From: Anthoceros angustus
Taxonomy: Eukaryota > Streptophyta > Anthocerotopsida > Anthocerotales > Anthocerotaceae
Direction: 5' to 3'
Length of the DNA: 64,000 bases
Assembly: GCA_010909165.1 (NCBI GenBank)
Contig: MU008175.1
Span: forward strand, 597,305 to 661,304
Positions within the stretch are counted from its first letter, which is position 1. The number at the start of each line of letters is the position of its first letter. A program made the translations under genes and the position numbers. A model generated the notes under the pieces. It was given only the letters and a program-made list of their open reading frames with translations, was not told where the DNA came from and made no database searches. Below are positions 1-10,835 of the stretch, in pieces.

Positions 1-219
1 CCACCGCAAAAGCATGCAGGCGACGACCCAGAACAAGATCCTTCTGGACAACACATTTCTTCAGGACAGTATAAAACAGAGATCTGGAAACACGACCATC
101 TGTCTGCACCAGAACTCCCAGAGCCTCAACACCCTCAGTCACATGACCCTGATCACACAGCTCGCGCACGGTTTCAGCCGATACGCCCCTTTCATATCCT
201 GCGGGCCTGCAAGGGGTAG
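1..219 (+). CDS. Possible C-terminal end of a gene cut by the window edge
   Basis: Frame 1 is open from the first base to a TAG at 217-219, giving 72 residues that are hydrophilic and rich in His, Pro, Asp, Glu and Gln, as in a disordered C-terminal tail. I recognise no domain. Frame 2 is open even further (14-442), so openness alone is weak evidence. The call rests on residue composition and on the drop to AT-rich sequence afterwards. It may equally be non-coding. Confidence 0.28.
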   Translation, partial: PPQKHAGDDPEQDPSGQHISSGQYKTEIWKHDHLSAPELPEPQHPQSHDPDHTARARFQPIRPFHILRACKG

Positions 220-1806
220 GATCATCCGGCAAGCTCCACCTGGATTTAGAATCACCAGGACCTATCGCCCACCAAGGTATTGGGTCCCAAGACACTTGTG
301 GCCGGGAAGGCCCGTCCCCAGCCAGGCATGCTCTTCCACGGGCAGGCTTTCTTGCAACGGTGCTGCACCTGGCTGTTCGATGCTTTGCCAGTGGCTGGTT
401 TCTGAACATCAGGTAAGCTGGAGCTCTTCCTACGATTCCTGATACCAAGCTCCAGCCAACCATGGCTCGCTGGAGCACGTCCCGGGGGACCGACAGGAGT
501 ACGATCTCAGCATGGCGAGAGCTGCAGCCTGCGTCTGCAAGCCTAAATTTGGACAGGCTCACTGCAGCATCGTGAGCACTGACACCGTTGTTGGTGGCCC
601 AAGGTTGGTTGAAACTGCCAGGATTCTTTCAGTGAACTTGAACATCTCTCAGCACCTGAGGCCATCTCCAGTTGGAGCGACTGGAGATGGCCCTATGTCA
701 ATTCATCTCTGTTCACCATGCATACTGCAAATGATTTACACTGACAGGCAGCATAGAACGAACTGTCGGAACAAGATAGCCTCGTGGACCCTGTTTTGGC
801 CATTACACTGGGAAGAACAGATTACACTCGTCTGGGACGCATAGCCCCGTTGTGCCCTGACGAGGCCCCCATTAAAGTCGATGGTCATCATACAAGCCAA
901 TCGAGAGATACCCATGCTAATGTGAGTAAATACCCGTGTATGTAAATACGAAGTTTTCTCAACTGGCTGGGCTAGAATTTTTAAAAGCCGAACGGATGAA
1001 TGAAATGGTGAGCCGTTCTGTTTGAGCTGTGATTTGTTCCCAAGATAGTGATCCGGGCACCCAGCTTAGGCAAAACATGAGCTGCCTTTTTTTACGAAGA
1101 ATTAAGCCAAGGCTAGATCCTAGGTATGACAAGAAATCATGTTAAGGTTGTGGGTATTCTGGGGTTAAGGATACATGGAAAGTAGGGTTAAGGATACATG
1201 GAAAGTAGGGTTACAGATGCAAAGCATAGCAAAGCAAACTTAGGTGCTGTTTTCTTTCTGGCGGTAGGGATGCAGTTAGAGATCCAAGATTTATTAGATG
1301 TTGGATGAGATTTTCGATAAGACATTCTGGAACATAGTTCGCCAACTCACCGCGCCCTTCCTAATATACGGCTTTTCACGATGCATATATTGGTGTGGAT
1401 AGAATCACCCATTTCGTTTTATATAAAGATTCCTTGTCTATTTGTAAAAGAAAAGATATTAAAATATCTTAAAACTTTGTAAGCCTTAGAAATACCTGAG
1501 TCCATTACTTTCATTTTCTCGAAGATTGTTCACAAATATCTTTTATTTTCTACTATTTATTTTACGTTTTATTCTCTCAAAACTTCTTACTACTTTGGAT
1601 AGTTAATGCATTATGCTGAACATTCATAAAGGTTGATGAGGATTTAGACAGTTTGAGGTTTGAAATAATAGAAATTGTAAGTCAAGTACAAATGGGAATG
1701 TATGATACATTTTGAATAGTATTTCTCAAGCTCATGCTGTAGATCTTATACTCTCATAGGGCCATTCACCAATCAACATTGTTTGAGAGACACTCATGAA
1801 AACAAC
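220..1806. other. Intergenic region, no gene recognised
   Basis: Composition is moderate up to about 900 and AT-rich after about 1300. A 23-bp unit (GGGTTAAGGATACATGGAAAGTA) is repeated directly twice at about 1162-1207. An open frame at 512-844 has no recognisable domain. The last few hundred bases are presumably the promoter of the first PAN-module gene. Confidence 0.5.
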
Positions 1807-2456
1807 ATGAAAGGCAACAATCGTTGTTATCAACATATGAATCTCATGATGGTATCAGTGTTAGTTATTATCACCAAACTTCATTTTGCAGAAGGTAATT
1901 AATTTGTGTTTTAGTATGAATACGTTTCAAGGTCCCATGTGATCTTGTGTTCACTTGTGTTTAGCTCCTGTACCTATCATAAATTTGACTGATTAAGAGG
2001 TTATATGCTTAGCACTTGACTAATTAATAAGCTACATGCCTAACATGGTTCAATGTGAAACTACATTAGACTGACAAAGTATTGAATTCAAGCACAGTAA
2101 TTGACTCCTTCAAGATTGCAGGTGAATGTAACGTGTACCCATATACTATCATGCGAGGTATACCTCAAGCTGATACCACTACTCATAGCTTAGTTCAATG
2201 TAATGAGTTTTGCAACAAAGAACAATGCCTAGTATTTACCTTCAACAAAGAAGGTTCATGTATATTATTTCCGAGTATTTCTTCTGACCCACAACGTGAT
2301 GACATAACAACAACTGTTACTAAGATAGGTAAGTATCAGTTGAACAAGAAAGCCTTGAATATGTTCGTGCAATTGTTTGAAATCACCTAGTGTATTGATC
2401 TGCTCTAACTTTTTGTAGATCCAAATGACACTTGCGTAACATGGAAGGTGTTTTGA
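1807..2456 (+). CDS. Small secreted PAN/apple-like cysteine-rich protein, copy 1
   Basis: Three exons: 1807-1894, 2122-2328 and 2419-2456 (110 residues). Exon 1 encodes a hydrophobic leader with a second in-frame Met at residue 11, so it looks like a signal peptide, and it ends in phase 1 at a GT donor. Exon 2 is 207 nt, phase 1 on both sides, and carries five cysteines spaced C-x23-C-x3-C-x4-C-x10-C, with the FTF/GSC pattern seen in PAN/apple folds. Exon 3 (38 nt) adds a sixth Cys and ends in WKVF and stop. Introns are 227 and 90 bp with GT-AG borders. The predicted product is a small secreted disulfide-rich protein; PAN modules bind proteins or glycans, but no ligand can be inferred. It is the first of three tandem copies. 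Assignment to PAN/apple is from pattern, not from a search. Confidence 0.72.
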
Positions 2457-3217
2457 AAGAAACAAAGTATGAATAAAAATCTTCTATTACTAGTAATTTG
2501 TACAAAATAAATAGAGAGATTAATTATGTATTAGTCCTTCAAAATATTTCCTAATGCACGTTTTAGTAGAGTTATATATTATCATGCATCTAAATAAATA
2601 TAAAATATATACTATAATAATTAACATCAATTTAAATATACATCAGTTTCTTTTGCTCCTATGATAAATAAAGAGACTAAAAACATGATATAACATTATA
2701 AATCTTACAATTCAAAAAATTTTATATAAAGCATTTCCTAAATTGTAGACAGAAGTTCGGATATTTAATTTTGAGACGTATAATTAAAATATTTAATTTA
2801 ATATCTTAATATTTTTATTTTTATTATTCTAGAATCTAACTTTTTTCCGTTTTAGACTACTTTGTGCTTTATGAACTTGGATTGGAGTGCAATAGAAAGC
2901 AACAAATTAGAGTTATACGAGTTCGAGATAACTTCTCGATTGTATACTAGCCAAATTAAAAGAATGAGTGTTGAAGTATATTCTTTGTGCTGATAGTAAT
3001 AGCTTAAAGGGAATTTCTAGTTTTACATTATCTAAGCATCTTTTTCAGATATCGATCTAGATATTTTCTACAAAAATGGGTTCATCCCGTCTCATCTCTA
3101 CGTGTACAATAAAACGGTAGGACTCTATTTAGACGACATTTCATTCACTCATGTGATATTGTTTGCAGGATAATTGAATAGATTATTTAACTCAATTTTA
3201 TATCATTACCAACCAAT
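2457..3217. other. AT-rich spacer between PAN-module copies 1 and 2
   Basis: Very AT-rich and without an open frame of note. It should hold the 3' end of copy 1 and the promoter of copy 2; a TATATAAA run lies at about 2711-2718, far upstream of the next start. Confidence 0.5.
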
Positions 3218-3767
3218 ATGAAAGAATGTCGAAGTAGTGATCACATAAAGTTTGGAGTTAAACAAGCTTTAATTTTTTTTATTATTATATCATATGCAAA
3301 ACGTTTACAAGGTAGCTTTTAATAACAATGAATATGATTAATCTACTAGAAACTATAAGATTTTAAACTCAATCCATCATGTAAACAAAAATAAGAGCGA
3401 ATAACTTGTATGTTGGATGATCAATGCAGGGGAATGTAATGTATATTTATACACGACAATGACTGGTATTCCTAGTTCAAGTGCTTGGACGGATACTATA
3501 AAAAGATGTAATGAATTTTGTCATGAATATCAGTGTCTAGTATACACATTTAACTCCTTCGGCACTTGCATTGTCTTTGATCAAATTTCATCTGTCCCTG
3601 AAAAAGATCCTAATACAACTACTGTAACAAAACTTGGTAAGTATTCTTCCGCATTAGCACAATTAAATTACATTGAATATTGATGGAATGTTCATGCGTA
3701 ATAATCGATAATTACATATCATATTGTAGACTATCACGACCTTTGTTCAGTATGGAAACTCTATTAA
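3218..3767 (+). CDS. Small secreted PAN/apple-like cysteine-rich protein, copy 2
   Basis: Three exons: 3218-3311, 3430-3636 and 3730-3767 (112 residues). The leader exon begins with a charged stretch followed by a strongly hydrophobic run (ALIFFIIISYA) and stops in phase 1 before GTAGCT. Exon 2 is again 207 nt, phase 1-1, with the same five-cysteine spacing as copy 1. Exon 3 is again 38 nt with the sixth Cys and a terminal WKLY. Introns are 118 and 93 bp. The leader shares little sequence with copies 1 and 3, so its exact start is less certain than the other exons. Head-to-tail with its paralogues, about 760 bp after copy 1. Confidence 0.68.
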
Positions 3768-4581
3768 AAGAAACGCGCACTTGTTTTGGGAATATTTGAA
3801 GCTCTTGAGTTTTACAACTTAAACACGGGTAAATAGTTTTTCCATATAAGTATATACACCTATGTATGATTTAAATCAATCTCTTCAAATGACCGTTCAT
3901 TAACTTTTACTTTTTGTATTGTATACTTGGAACTTTTTGAAATATAGTTTTTGCTAAAAATAGGAGAGAGGTCCAAGTCTTCATATCTATTTCCATCAAA
4001 AAATGAGCCTCACATTTGAAATCTCCAAAAAGGAAGCTCATATGGCTGTTGTCCTCAAGAACACAAACACAACAATTACATATGTTGTCATGCCTTCTTG
4101 TCCTTCCAACCTATAATCTCTCTAAAAACTCGACGTCAACCAACATCGTTGCAAAAAAGCAACAATATACCACAATCCATGAGCACATTAATTTATCCAA
4201 GAATTCCTTTTATGCTACAATATTTTAATTATTTATTTTATGTCACTTGGAAATGTGTTTTCTTGTTTTGGACCAATAAGTTCCTCACATATTGGATTCT
4301 ATTGATAGAAACCATATTCTAGTGCAAATACTCAACTGAAATATGCTATTTTGAATAAAATAACTCTACGGAATTTTTGAATATTTTTGAAAATGTAAGT
4401 CCTTCTCACTTGAAGGTTTTATGAACCGTCATTTGCAAATTTTCTTGGAACAAGATCTTTTAACAGTATTGCGAGCTTGAAAACGGTGAAACTGATTACT
4501 AGTTCAATCTTCATCTCTTGATCAATTTGAAACCCATCCATTGTGGAATAAGAAGACATTGCAATTCGATTTGACTTATCT
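3768..4581. other. AT-rich spacer between PAN-module copies 2 and 3
   Basis: Open frames at 4016-4228 and 4098-4322 lack cysteine spacing or splice context and look accidental. Nothing else recognised. Confidence 0.5.
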
Positions 4582-5089
4582 ATGACGATTTGGCATGGTT
4601 CCATAACAATCATTGTCTTTTTTACTTTTTTATTTCCTTTAATAAAAGGTAACTATGATCAATTTTACATTCTTTTTATGAATTACAAATGGAACTCTTG
4701 CGCTTATATATTGTTAATTGGCAGGTGATTGTACCTTATATCCTTTCAAAGAGATGGATGGGGTCTCTGATGGAGAATACGTCACCTCAGATATTGGTTC
4801 TTGTAATCGAGCTTGTAAGCAAACCGGTTGTTTGGTGTTCAAATACTACTCAGGAGGAGCTTGCATTGTGTATTCAGCAATCTCTTCCGCTCCAGTATCT
4901 AAGGACCATGTAGTACTAGTGACAAAATCCGGTAAGCTTTTCTTCTTTTTTTTCATTCGTTCATTAAATAGAAAAATATTAATTCATAAATTTATTGTAT
5001 TCATAAAGTATATATCTATGTTCTGACATATATCTATTTATCTGTCTACAGATGATATGGACGATTGCAATGTATGGAAAGTCATGTGA
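4582..5089 (+). CDS. Small secreted PAN/apple-like cysteine-rich protein, copy 3
   Basis: Three exons: 4582-4648, 4725-4931 and 5052-5089 (103 residues). The 22-residue leader has a long hydrophobic core (ITIIVFFTFLFPLI) and is a convincing signal peptide, ending in phase 1 before GTAACT. Exon 2 is 207 nt with C-x23-C-x3-C-x4-C-x10-C; exon 3 is 38 nt with the sixth Cys and terminal WKVM. Introns are 76 and 120 bp. This copy is the most diverged in the first 20 residues after the leader (acidic and Gly-rich instead of Thr-rich), while all six cysteines and their spacing are kept, which suggests selection on the fold. Confidence 0.72.
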
Positions 5090-5303
5090 AGAAATAGATA
5101 GAGAAATTGAGGAAACAATGGACAAAATATAAACCTAGAACATATATTTGAGAGTAAAGTCCTATCTATATATTTGCAAAACATAAACCTCAAACATACA
5201 TTTGATAAAATAGTTCAACTCTTCTGAAAAAACATGAAGCTCCACAGGTCTACCAAAAGTGGAGGGAGACCTTGATGAATTATTGCAAGTGTAAACACAA
5301 CTC

Positions 5304-5327
5304 AACCTGCCACTTTCGTGGCAGGTT
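5304..5327. repeat. Perfect 10-bp stem-loop downstream of PAN copy 3
   Basis: AACCTGCCAC, a four-base TTTC loop, then GTGGCAGGTT. The stem is perfect. It lies about 215 bp after the stop of copy 3 in otherwise AT-rich sequence. It could act in the 3' region of the transcript or be a remnant of a mobile element. Confidence 0.55.
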
Positions 5328-5563
5328 AAGAATCACGCCAAATCTTAGCGTTCCTTGTATTGTCATGTTCTTGAGTTAACATTGAAGAACTCTCTCCAAG
5401 AAATGGTTATCTCATAGAAGATATGCATAGGTGATTGTTCTCTTATAGGTTATCTATTCTGGTCTTTGGGTTTGTTTATGGTGAAGCAAAAGAACCCTTC
5501 ACCCAAAGATTAAACTAGATAGATTGTCTAAAAGTAGTCCAATGGAGTGTCTAAAAGGAATAC

Positions 5564-5773
5564 TGTAATGGTCATGGGGCTAGGTTGAGCGGACCTACAC
5601 CCGGGAACGGTTCCACGCAAAGAAGATGTTTTGCTTAAGTTGAGCCGCGGGCTTTATACAAGGAAAAGACACAATCACGGGCCCTGATTGCGCCGTCTAC
5701 TTGGCGCGTATCCTTCGGCCCGTGATTCTAGTTACTATGCTTTCCCGACACGCTTAGGTCATGGGTCGTGACA
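5564..5773 (-). repeat. 3' LTR of the gypsy element
   Basis: About 210 bp, matching 12815-13028 with a few differences (for example the other LTR has a short extra stretch near 13001-13010). Bounded by TG and CA on the plus strand. The downstream end of the integrase-chromodomain frame runs into it. Confidence 0.9.
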
Positions 5774-6909
5774 ACTCACCTCGGGGGGAAGAAGAAGCTT
5801 CGACCACGAAGGGAGGAAGTGGAAGGCGGTGTTGGTGAAGGTACGGTCGCAAGATATCGGGAGCGTTCGTGAGGTGAGCCAAGGGTTCCCAGGTGGCATC
5901 GGTGAGGGGATACCCCTTCCACAGGACCAAGAATTGGTAGCGACGACGCACAAGGCGATGACGTAAAATAGCCTCGACTTCGAATTCGGGCCCAGGCGGT
6001 GGGAATGGGGGCGGGGCGGGGGCGAGGGGGGTACGAAAGGGTTTGAGAGAGAGACGTGAAAAAGGGATGCAGGTGGGGAGGGAGGCGAGCTCAAAAGCAT
6101 GAGGGCCAATCGGCAAGGATCCGTAGGGACCTAGGCAGGGAGGCTTGCGAACACCAAGAGAGGGGAAGGTGAGGCAGGCGAGAACATACATCGGCACATG
6201 AAGGAGTGCGGCGGTGACAATTGGCACAGCACGCCGGTGGGCTTCAGGCGCGCTGAGCTGTTGAATGGTGAGGCGGCGAGCCAGGAACTCTGTAGCAGTG
6301 GGGATAGCAGGGTGAGCGGGGAGGGAGGTGGAGAGACAGGTGCGTGGATGAAAGCCTTTGTTGAAGAGGAACGGGTAGACACCAATAGAGCTGTTGGGGG
6401 CGTTATTGTAGGCAAACTCCGCAAAGTGCAAGTAGGTGGCCCATTGGTCCTGGTGAGTGCCAGCATATGCCCGCAACATATCCTCAAGAACCTGATTGGC
6501 CTGTTCTGTGGCCCCGTCGGTCTGGGGGTGGAAGGCTGTGGAAAAACAGAGCTTAGTGTGAAGTCCCGCATGTAAAGCCTGCCAGAACCTGGACGTGAAG
6601 CGAGGGTCGCGATCACTTACAATAGAGCGGGGTAAGCCATGCGCACGATAGACAACCTTAAGGAAGATATCGGCAGTCTGCTCCGCGGTACAGGTATCCT
6701 GCGTAGGATGAAGAAGAACGTGGCGAGTGAGCTTATCGGTGAAAACAATAATAGCATTGAAGCCTTCGACAGTCCGCGGAAGACTGGTGATGAAATCAAG
6801 TGTCACCTGCTCCCAAGGCATCAAAGACTGGTAAGGGTTGGAGAAGGTCGGCAGGTACTTGCCTCGAAGGTTTGTTATGCTGACAAGCTGAGCATAAAGT
6901 GACGTAGTC
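5774..6909 (-). pseudogene. Gypsy integrase core and C-terminal chromodomain
   Basis: On the minus strand a Cys-pair (CSACQ) of the integrase zinc region lies at the upper edge in one frame, followed in a neighbouring frame by the catalytic core: TLDFIT with the first Asp, SDRDPRF with the second Asp, and the GATEQAN segment with the Glu. Around 6150-6250 the spacer is frame-shifted. The last 60 residues form a chromodomain (VLWKGYP and TWEP motifs), which directs chromovirus integration to chromatin marks. The frame passes slightly into the LTR, ending at 5754. Confidence 0.88.
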
Positions 6910-9190
6910 AACAGTGTTTCTCAGCATAGGGGTTTGTCTCCGAACCCCATTTTGGCCCCAACCATACAGAAATGCACATGTCTCATTTCACTTTTTGATT
7001 TGCGAACCCAGCCATGCATCCGAGCCCAAAGAAGACCTAATGCCCGTCCGTCACAAATGACGGACACACCTTTGTACCAAGTGGGGATGGTGGCGCACTT
7101 ATGCTCCAAAGAGCTGGAGTGCACGTCCCGGCACTTATACTCAAAGAGGTGCAATACACGGGTTTGGAGAGGGTTGCGTCAATACTTGTGTAGGCAAGCA
7201 CTTTCGTTCAAGTTGCTTGTGCACACTTGCTACCGCACCAACACTCACATCAATTCTCTTTTCAAACCCGTGATTCGAGCAATCCGCACGGTGGCATACC
7301 TCGACTGGCCCCTCTGTCGGAGATAAGCCCTTAGATCTGCGGCATTGGGCCCGGCAGAATTGGACAAGGTAAAGGATGGTGAGGCCTCCTCAACCGTTCT
7401 TGATCAAACTCTTGAGCTTACATTTCTTCTTGTCAAGTCCGTCGCTTTCAACCTTAATCTATCCATGGGTGGCACATGGAGCAAGTCGATCTTAAATTCA
7501 AAATCTCCTGGCGAGCTTGGCTATAGTTCTCTGAACACCTAGCGCCCGCAGTGCGTCACGGTGGGTATAGACAGGTCCTCCTTGAGCCTCACTAAATACT
7601 CGCCATTTGGTCAAAACCCCATTTCGGGCGACCCTCTTTCTTCGATACTCTGGCTCTCACTAGGGCTCGGTGGCAGCAGATGCTCTCTTATGCTTGTGTT
7701 TCTACATCCGAGGCTTTCATTACTCAAGGAAAAATCATCTATTCTATTTATTTTCTTGCTTCTCGCAAAACATTGTGAAACATTGTCGTCTTCAAAAGGT
7801 TGGCCATTAGAAACCACCATCATACATGTCGAATTTTGGAAAATGTAGCTCATCTAGAAACCAAGGCCTATGCATCTACGTGCATCAAACTCGAATGAGC
7901 GGACATTTGGCGCACCAATCAAAAGAGATCCATTGCAAGTCATCGGAAGGGCACATAGAGTAAGGCCAAAAGGTTTTACATGTTGTATACAAAGCGAATG
8001 TGGGAATATAACATCAACCAACAAATGATTTTCAAAATAATATTCATGACTTTACTAGATACCGGATGATTTACAAATTTTTCAAACCACTAAAATCAAC
8101 ACTCCATCCTAGTATTGATACCTCTAGGTTGCTTAAGATGGAGTTGTTACAAAGTTTTCAAAGCGCCAAAAAAAGCAAACCATCCTAGTTCTAATCCAAC
8201 CCAAGAGTGCATAACCAGTTCTCAAAGCACCAAAGTCAAGCACCCCATCCAGTACTGATCCGAGGGGCTTAACCTTGAGTTCTTATGCCATTGAGTCTAT
8301 GCACCTATCCGATGTTTCTACAAGACAAACAATAAATATACATGGGACGTCCGGCGCATCCACTCCACCATTTCCATCTCGCGGACGCCCACAAGATTGG
8401 GGTCTCTCTCTCAATCGCCGGACGTCCGTAGAGCTCCAATGTGCGACGTCCGGCGCATTGTTCCAATTCCTTCTATGTTTTCACTCTTTTCACTCTGGAG
8501 ATCCGGGGTTGTGTACTCAATGCACGACGTCGGCGCTACTTTTAGAGTCGTAGTTTGGTCCTCTCGAGATGGCCATGATCGCTATCGGTTAATGTTCTCT
8601 CACAATTCGCGGACGTCCGGCGCGACTCGCCAATGTGCGAGCGTCCGCATTGCTCCAATTCCCTGTTTTCACTCTTTTCACTCTAACAATGGAGATCCGG
8701 GGTTGTGTACTCACGTGCAGGGCGTCAGCGCTACTTTCTAGAGTCGTAGTTTGGTCCTCTCGAGATGGCCATGATCGCTATCGGTTAATGTTCTCTCACA
8801 ATTGCGGACGTCCGTGTGGTTGCTCTTTTACTGCAATTGCTACTTTTGCGTGTTGGTTGCGGACGTCCGTAGCAGTTTCTCTTGGACTAATTTTGTTTGG
8901 TTTTGCTCACCTCACGCTAGGAAGTACTATCGCTGAAGAGGTGTTTAGGATTCCTAGCACCTATTAAAATCCTTGAAATCCCTTCCTTGTGAAGGTGAAA
9001 TCCATGAACCTTCTTGGCTTCAACCTATTAGCGTAAGTATTCACGAGAAAATAACATGGTCAATGTCTTTCTTTACATGTCTAAAGAGTGGTTTTGCTAA
9101 AGATGATGCATTTGGCCCGTTTTGGGGTCATTTTGGTCTTTAGGGACCCAAACCCCTTTAATGGAGAATAACCCTATCTTTGAGACACCT
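6910..9190. mobile_element. 2.3-kb nested insertion with imperfect terminal inverted repeats
   Basis: This segment interrupts the gypsy integrase zinc-binding region. It is flanked by the trinucleotide GTC on both sides (6907-6909 and 9191-9193), and deleting it with one GTC brings the two integrase halves back into one frame. The ends are related as inverted repeats: plus strand AACAGTGTTTCTCAGCATAG at the left, and the minus strand from the right starts AGGTGTCTCAAAGATAGGG; a further copy of a GGGGTTTG block follows inside each end. No transposase is seen, so it is probably non-autonomous. Superfamily not assigned: a 3-bp duplication suits CACTA or Harbinger, but the end bases do not clearly fit either. 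Confidence 0.66.
8340..8880. repeat. Cluster of palindromic GGACGTCCG motifs with an internal duplication
   Basis: Inside the nested insertion the palindrome CGGACGTCCG or close variants occurs about nine times. Two stretches, about 8476-8605 and 8665-8803, are direct copies of each other (both contain TTTCACTCT, GAGATCCGGGG and TCGAGATGGCC). Such motif clusters are typical of subterminal transposase-binding repeats, but that role is inferred. Confidence 0.6.
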
Positions 9191-9193
9191 GTC

Positions 9194-9914
9194 GCCGGAC
9201 ATCGTTGAGCTGGGCCAAAAGTAGGAATTGAGCAGGCGGTGGTCTTGAACACCTTGATGTCCGGCGGTGTGAGCCTCCTCAATGTTTTGGCGATGGATAT
9301 GTGGCAATTGGGGGACAAATAAGCGCTGCTTGTACCGATAAACCATCCAGTTGCCAATCCAGCGAGCCCTCTGCGGATAGCCTTGTGTCTTTGTCAGTGT
9401 GATCTACGCTAAGGGCCTCACGAATCTCCGCTTGCCAGGGTGGCTGGACCTGTACCTCAGTGACAAGAGTATTAGTCTGCAATCGACTAAGGGCATCATC
9501 AGCCTGATTCTGCCGCTCTTTTACATAACGGATAGTATACTGATACTGTTGCTAGAACTCAAGCCACCGGGCCTGCTTGCGAGAGAGATGCTGTTGTGTC
9601 TGTAAGTAGAAAAGGGGGCAATGATCTGTCTCGAGGTGAAAAGCTACCCCCTCAAGAAAACAACGCCAGTTTTTTAATGCAAGTACCTGGGCCAGCGTCT
9701 CCTTTTCCCTTGTCGTCCAATTTAGTTCAGCGCCCTTAAGCTTCCGCGAGAAGTAGGCCACAGGCTGCCTGCCCGCTCCTTGGTCCTGCTGTAGAATGGC
9801 CCCTGTCGGATGCGTGGTAGCGATAAATGGCACGGACGGGTCAGGGTATGCAAGGACGGGAGCGGTGGTGAGTGCCGGCAGTGGCGGCCTCCTATTCAGC
9901 CCACGCCATACCAC
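9194..9914 (-). pseudogene. Gypsy RNase H domain and integrase N-terminal zinc region
   Basis: Minus strand. The RNase H begins just after an in-frame stop that ends the reverse transcriptase frame. It has the acidic AILQQDQ region, the YFSRKL segment and TDHCPL, the usual marks of gypsy RNase H. Further down come the integrase HHCC His pair (EEAH and GHQG) and YFWPS just before the insertion point. Several frame changes near 9280-9560 show it is not functional. Confidence 0.82.
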
Positions 9915-10787
9915 CTAACGCAATAAAGCGACTATCTTAGCGAAACCCATGATAAATTTTCTATAATAAGATGTGAGGCCAAGAAAACTTTGCACATCAC
10001 GAGTTTGTGATGGAGTGGGCCATTCTCGGACCACCTGTACCTTAGTTGGGTCGACCCGAATGCCGGTTTCGTCAACAATGTGCCCAAGATACTCTACCTG
10101 TCGCTGTAGTATCTCGCACTTCGGGGCTTGGACATACAGTTGATGCTTCCTGAGCCGTGACAAGGCCTCGCATAGGTTCTTATCGTGCTCCGCCTTATCC
10201 CTACCATAAACCAGTATGTCATCAAGGTAGACCAAAATACCTTTGTTGATCAGGCCATGAAAAACATCGTTCATGAGCGTTTGAAATGATGCAGGGGCGT
10301 CTGTCATGCCAAACGACATAACAAGCCACTCATAGTGGCCATACCTGGTATTAAAGGCCGTCTTCTCTTCATCTCCAGCAGCAATCTTGATCTGGTGATA
10401 GCCACTAGCTAAGTCCAATTTTGAGAAGGAGCGGGCCCCTGCCAGTCCCTCCAATAGTTCGTCAATCCGAGGAAGAGGAAATGTATTCTTCTTAGTGAGG
10501 TTGTTCAACCCCCGATAGCCAATACACATACGCAACTTACCGTTCTTCTTATGCAAAAACAAGATGGGTGCCCCATATGGCGATTTGGAAGGTCTTATGT
10601 AGCCTTTGCATAGCAGTTCTTCCACCTGCAGGGTTGACTCCTCAATTTCCAACGGGGACATCCTGTATACTGGTCGATAGGGGGGTTTATGAAATCCTGG
10701 CACAAGCTCAATCCGATGGTCAACACTCCTGGATGGTGGCAACCCCTCAGGCAGGGTGTTGACAAGGACGTCCTGAAAATCAGTCAT
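9915..10787 (-). pseudogene. Gypsy reverse transcriptase
   Basis: A 290-residue open stretch with all RT blocks in order: YRMSPLE, the FLHKKNG and LRMCIGYRGLN segment, FSKLDLASGYHQI, FGMTDAPASFQ, and the catalytic YLDDILVY (the YxDD box), then the thumb LGLTSYYRKFI. The arrangement is that of plant Ty3/gypsy elements. An in-frame stop separates it from the RNase H. Confidence 0.93.
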
Positions 10788-10835
10788 GATTTTAGTAATC
10801 CCAGCATCACCTTCAGGGGCAACAAGCTTGTCGGG

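Noticed and set aside
4016-4322. Two overlapping frames between PAN copies 2 and 3 as a possible leader
   Set aside because: They lack a phase-1 donor in reach of the module exon; the exon at 4582-4648 fits in phase, length and hydrophobicity.
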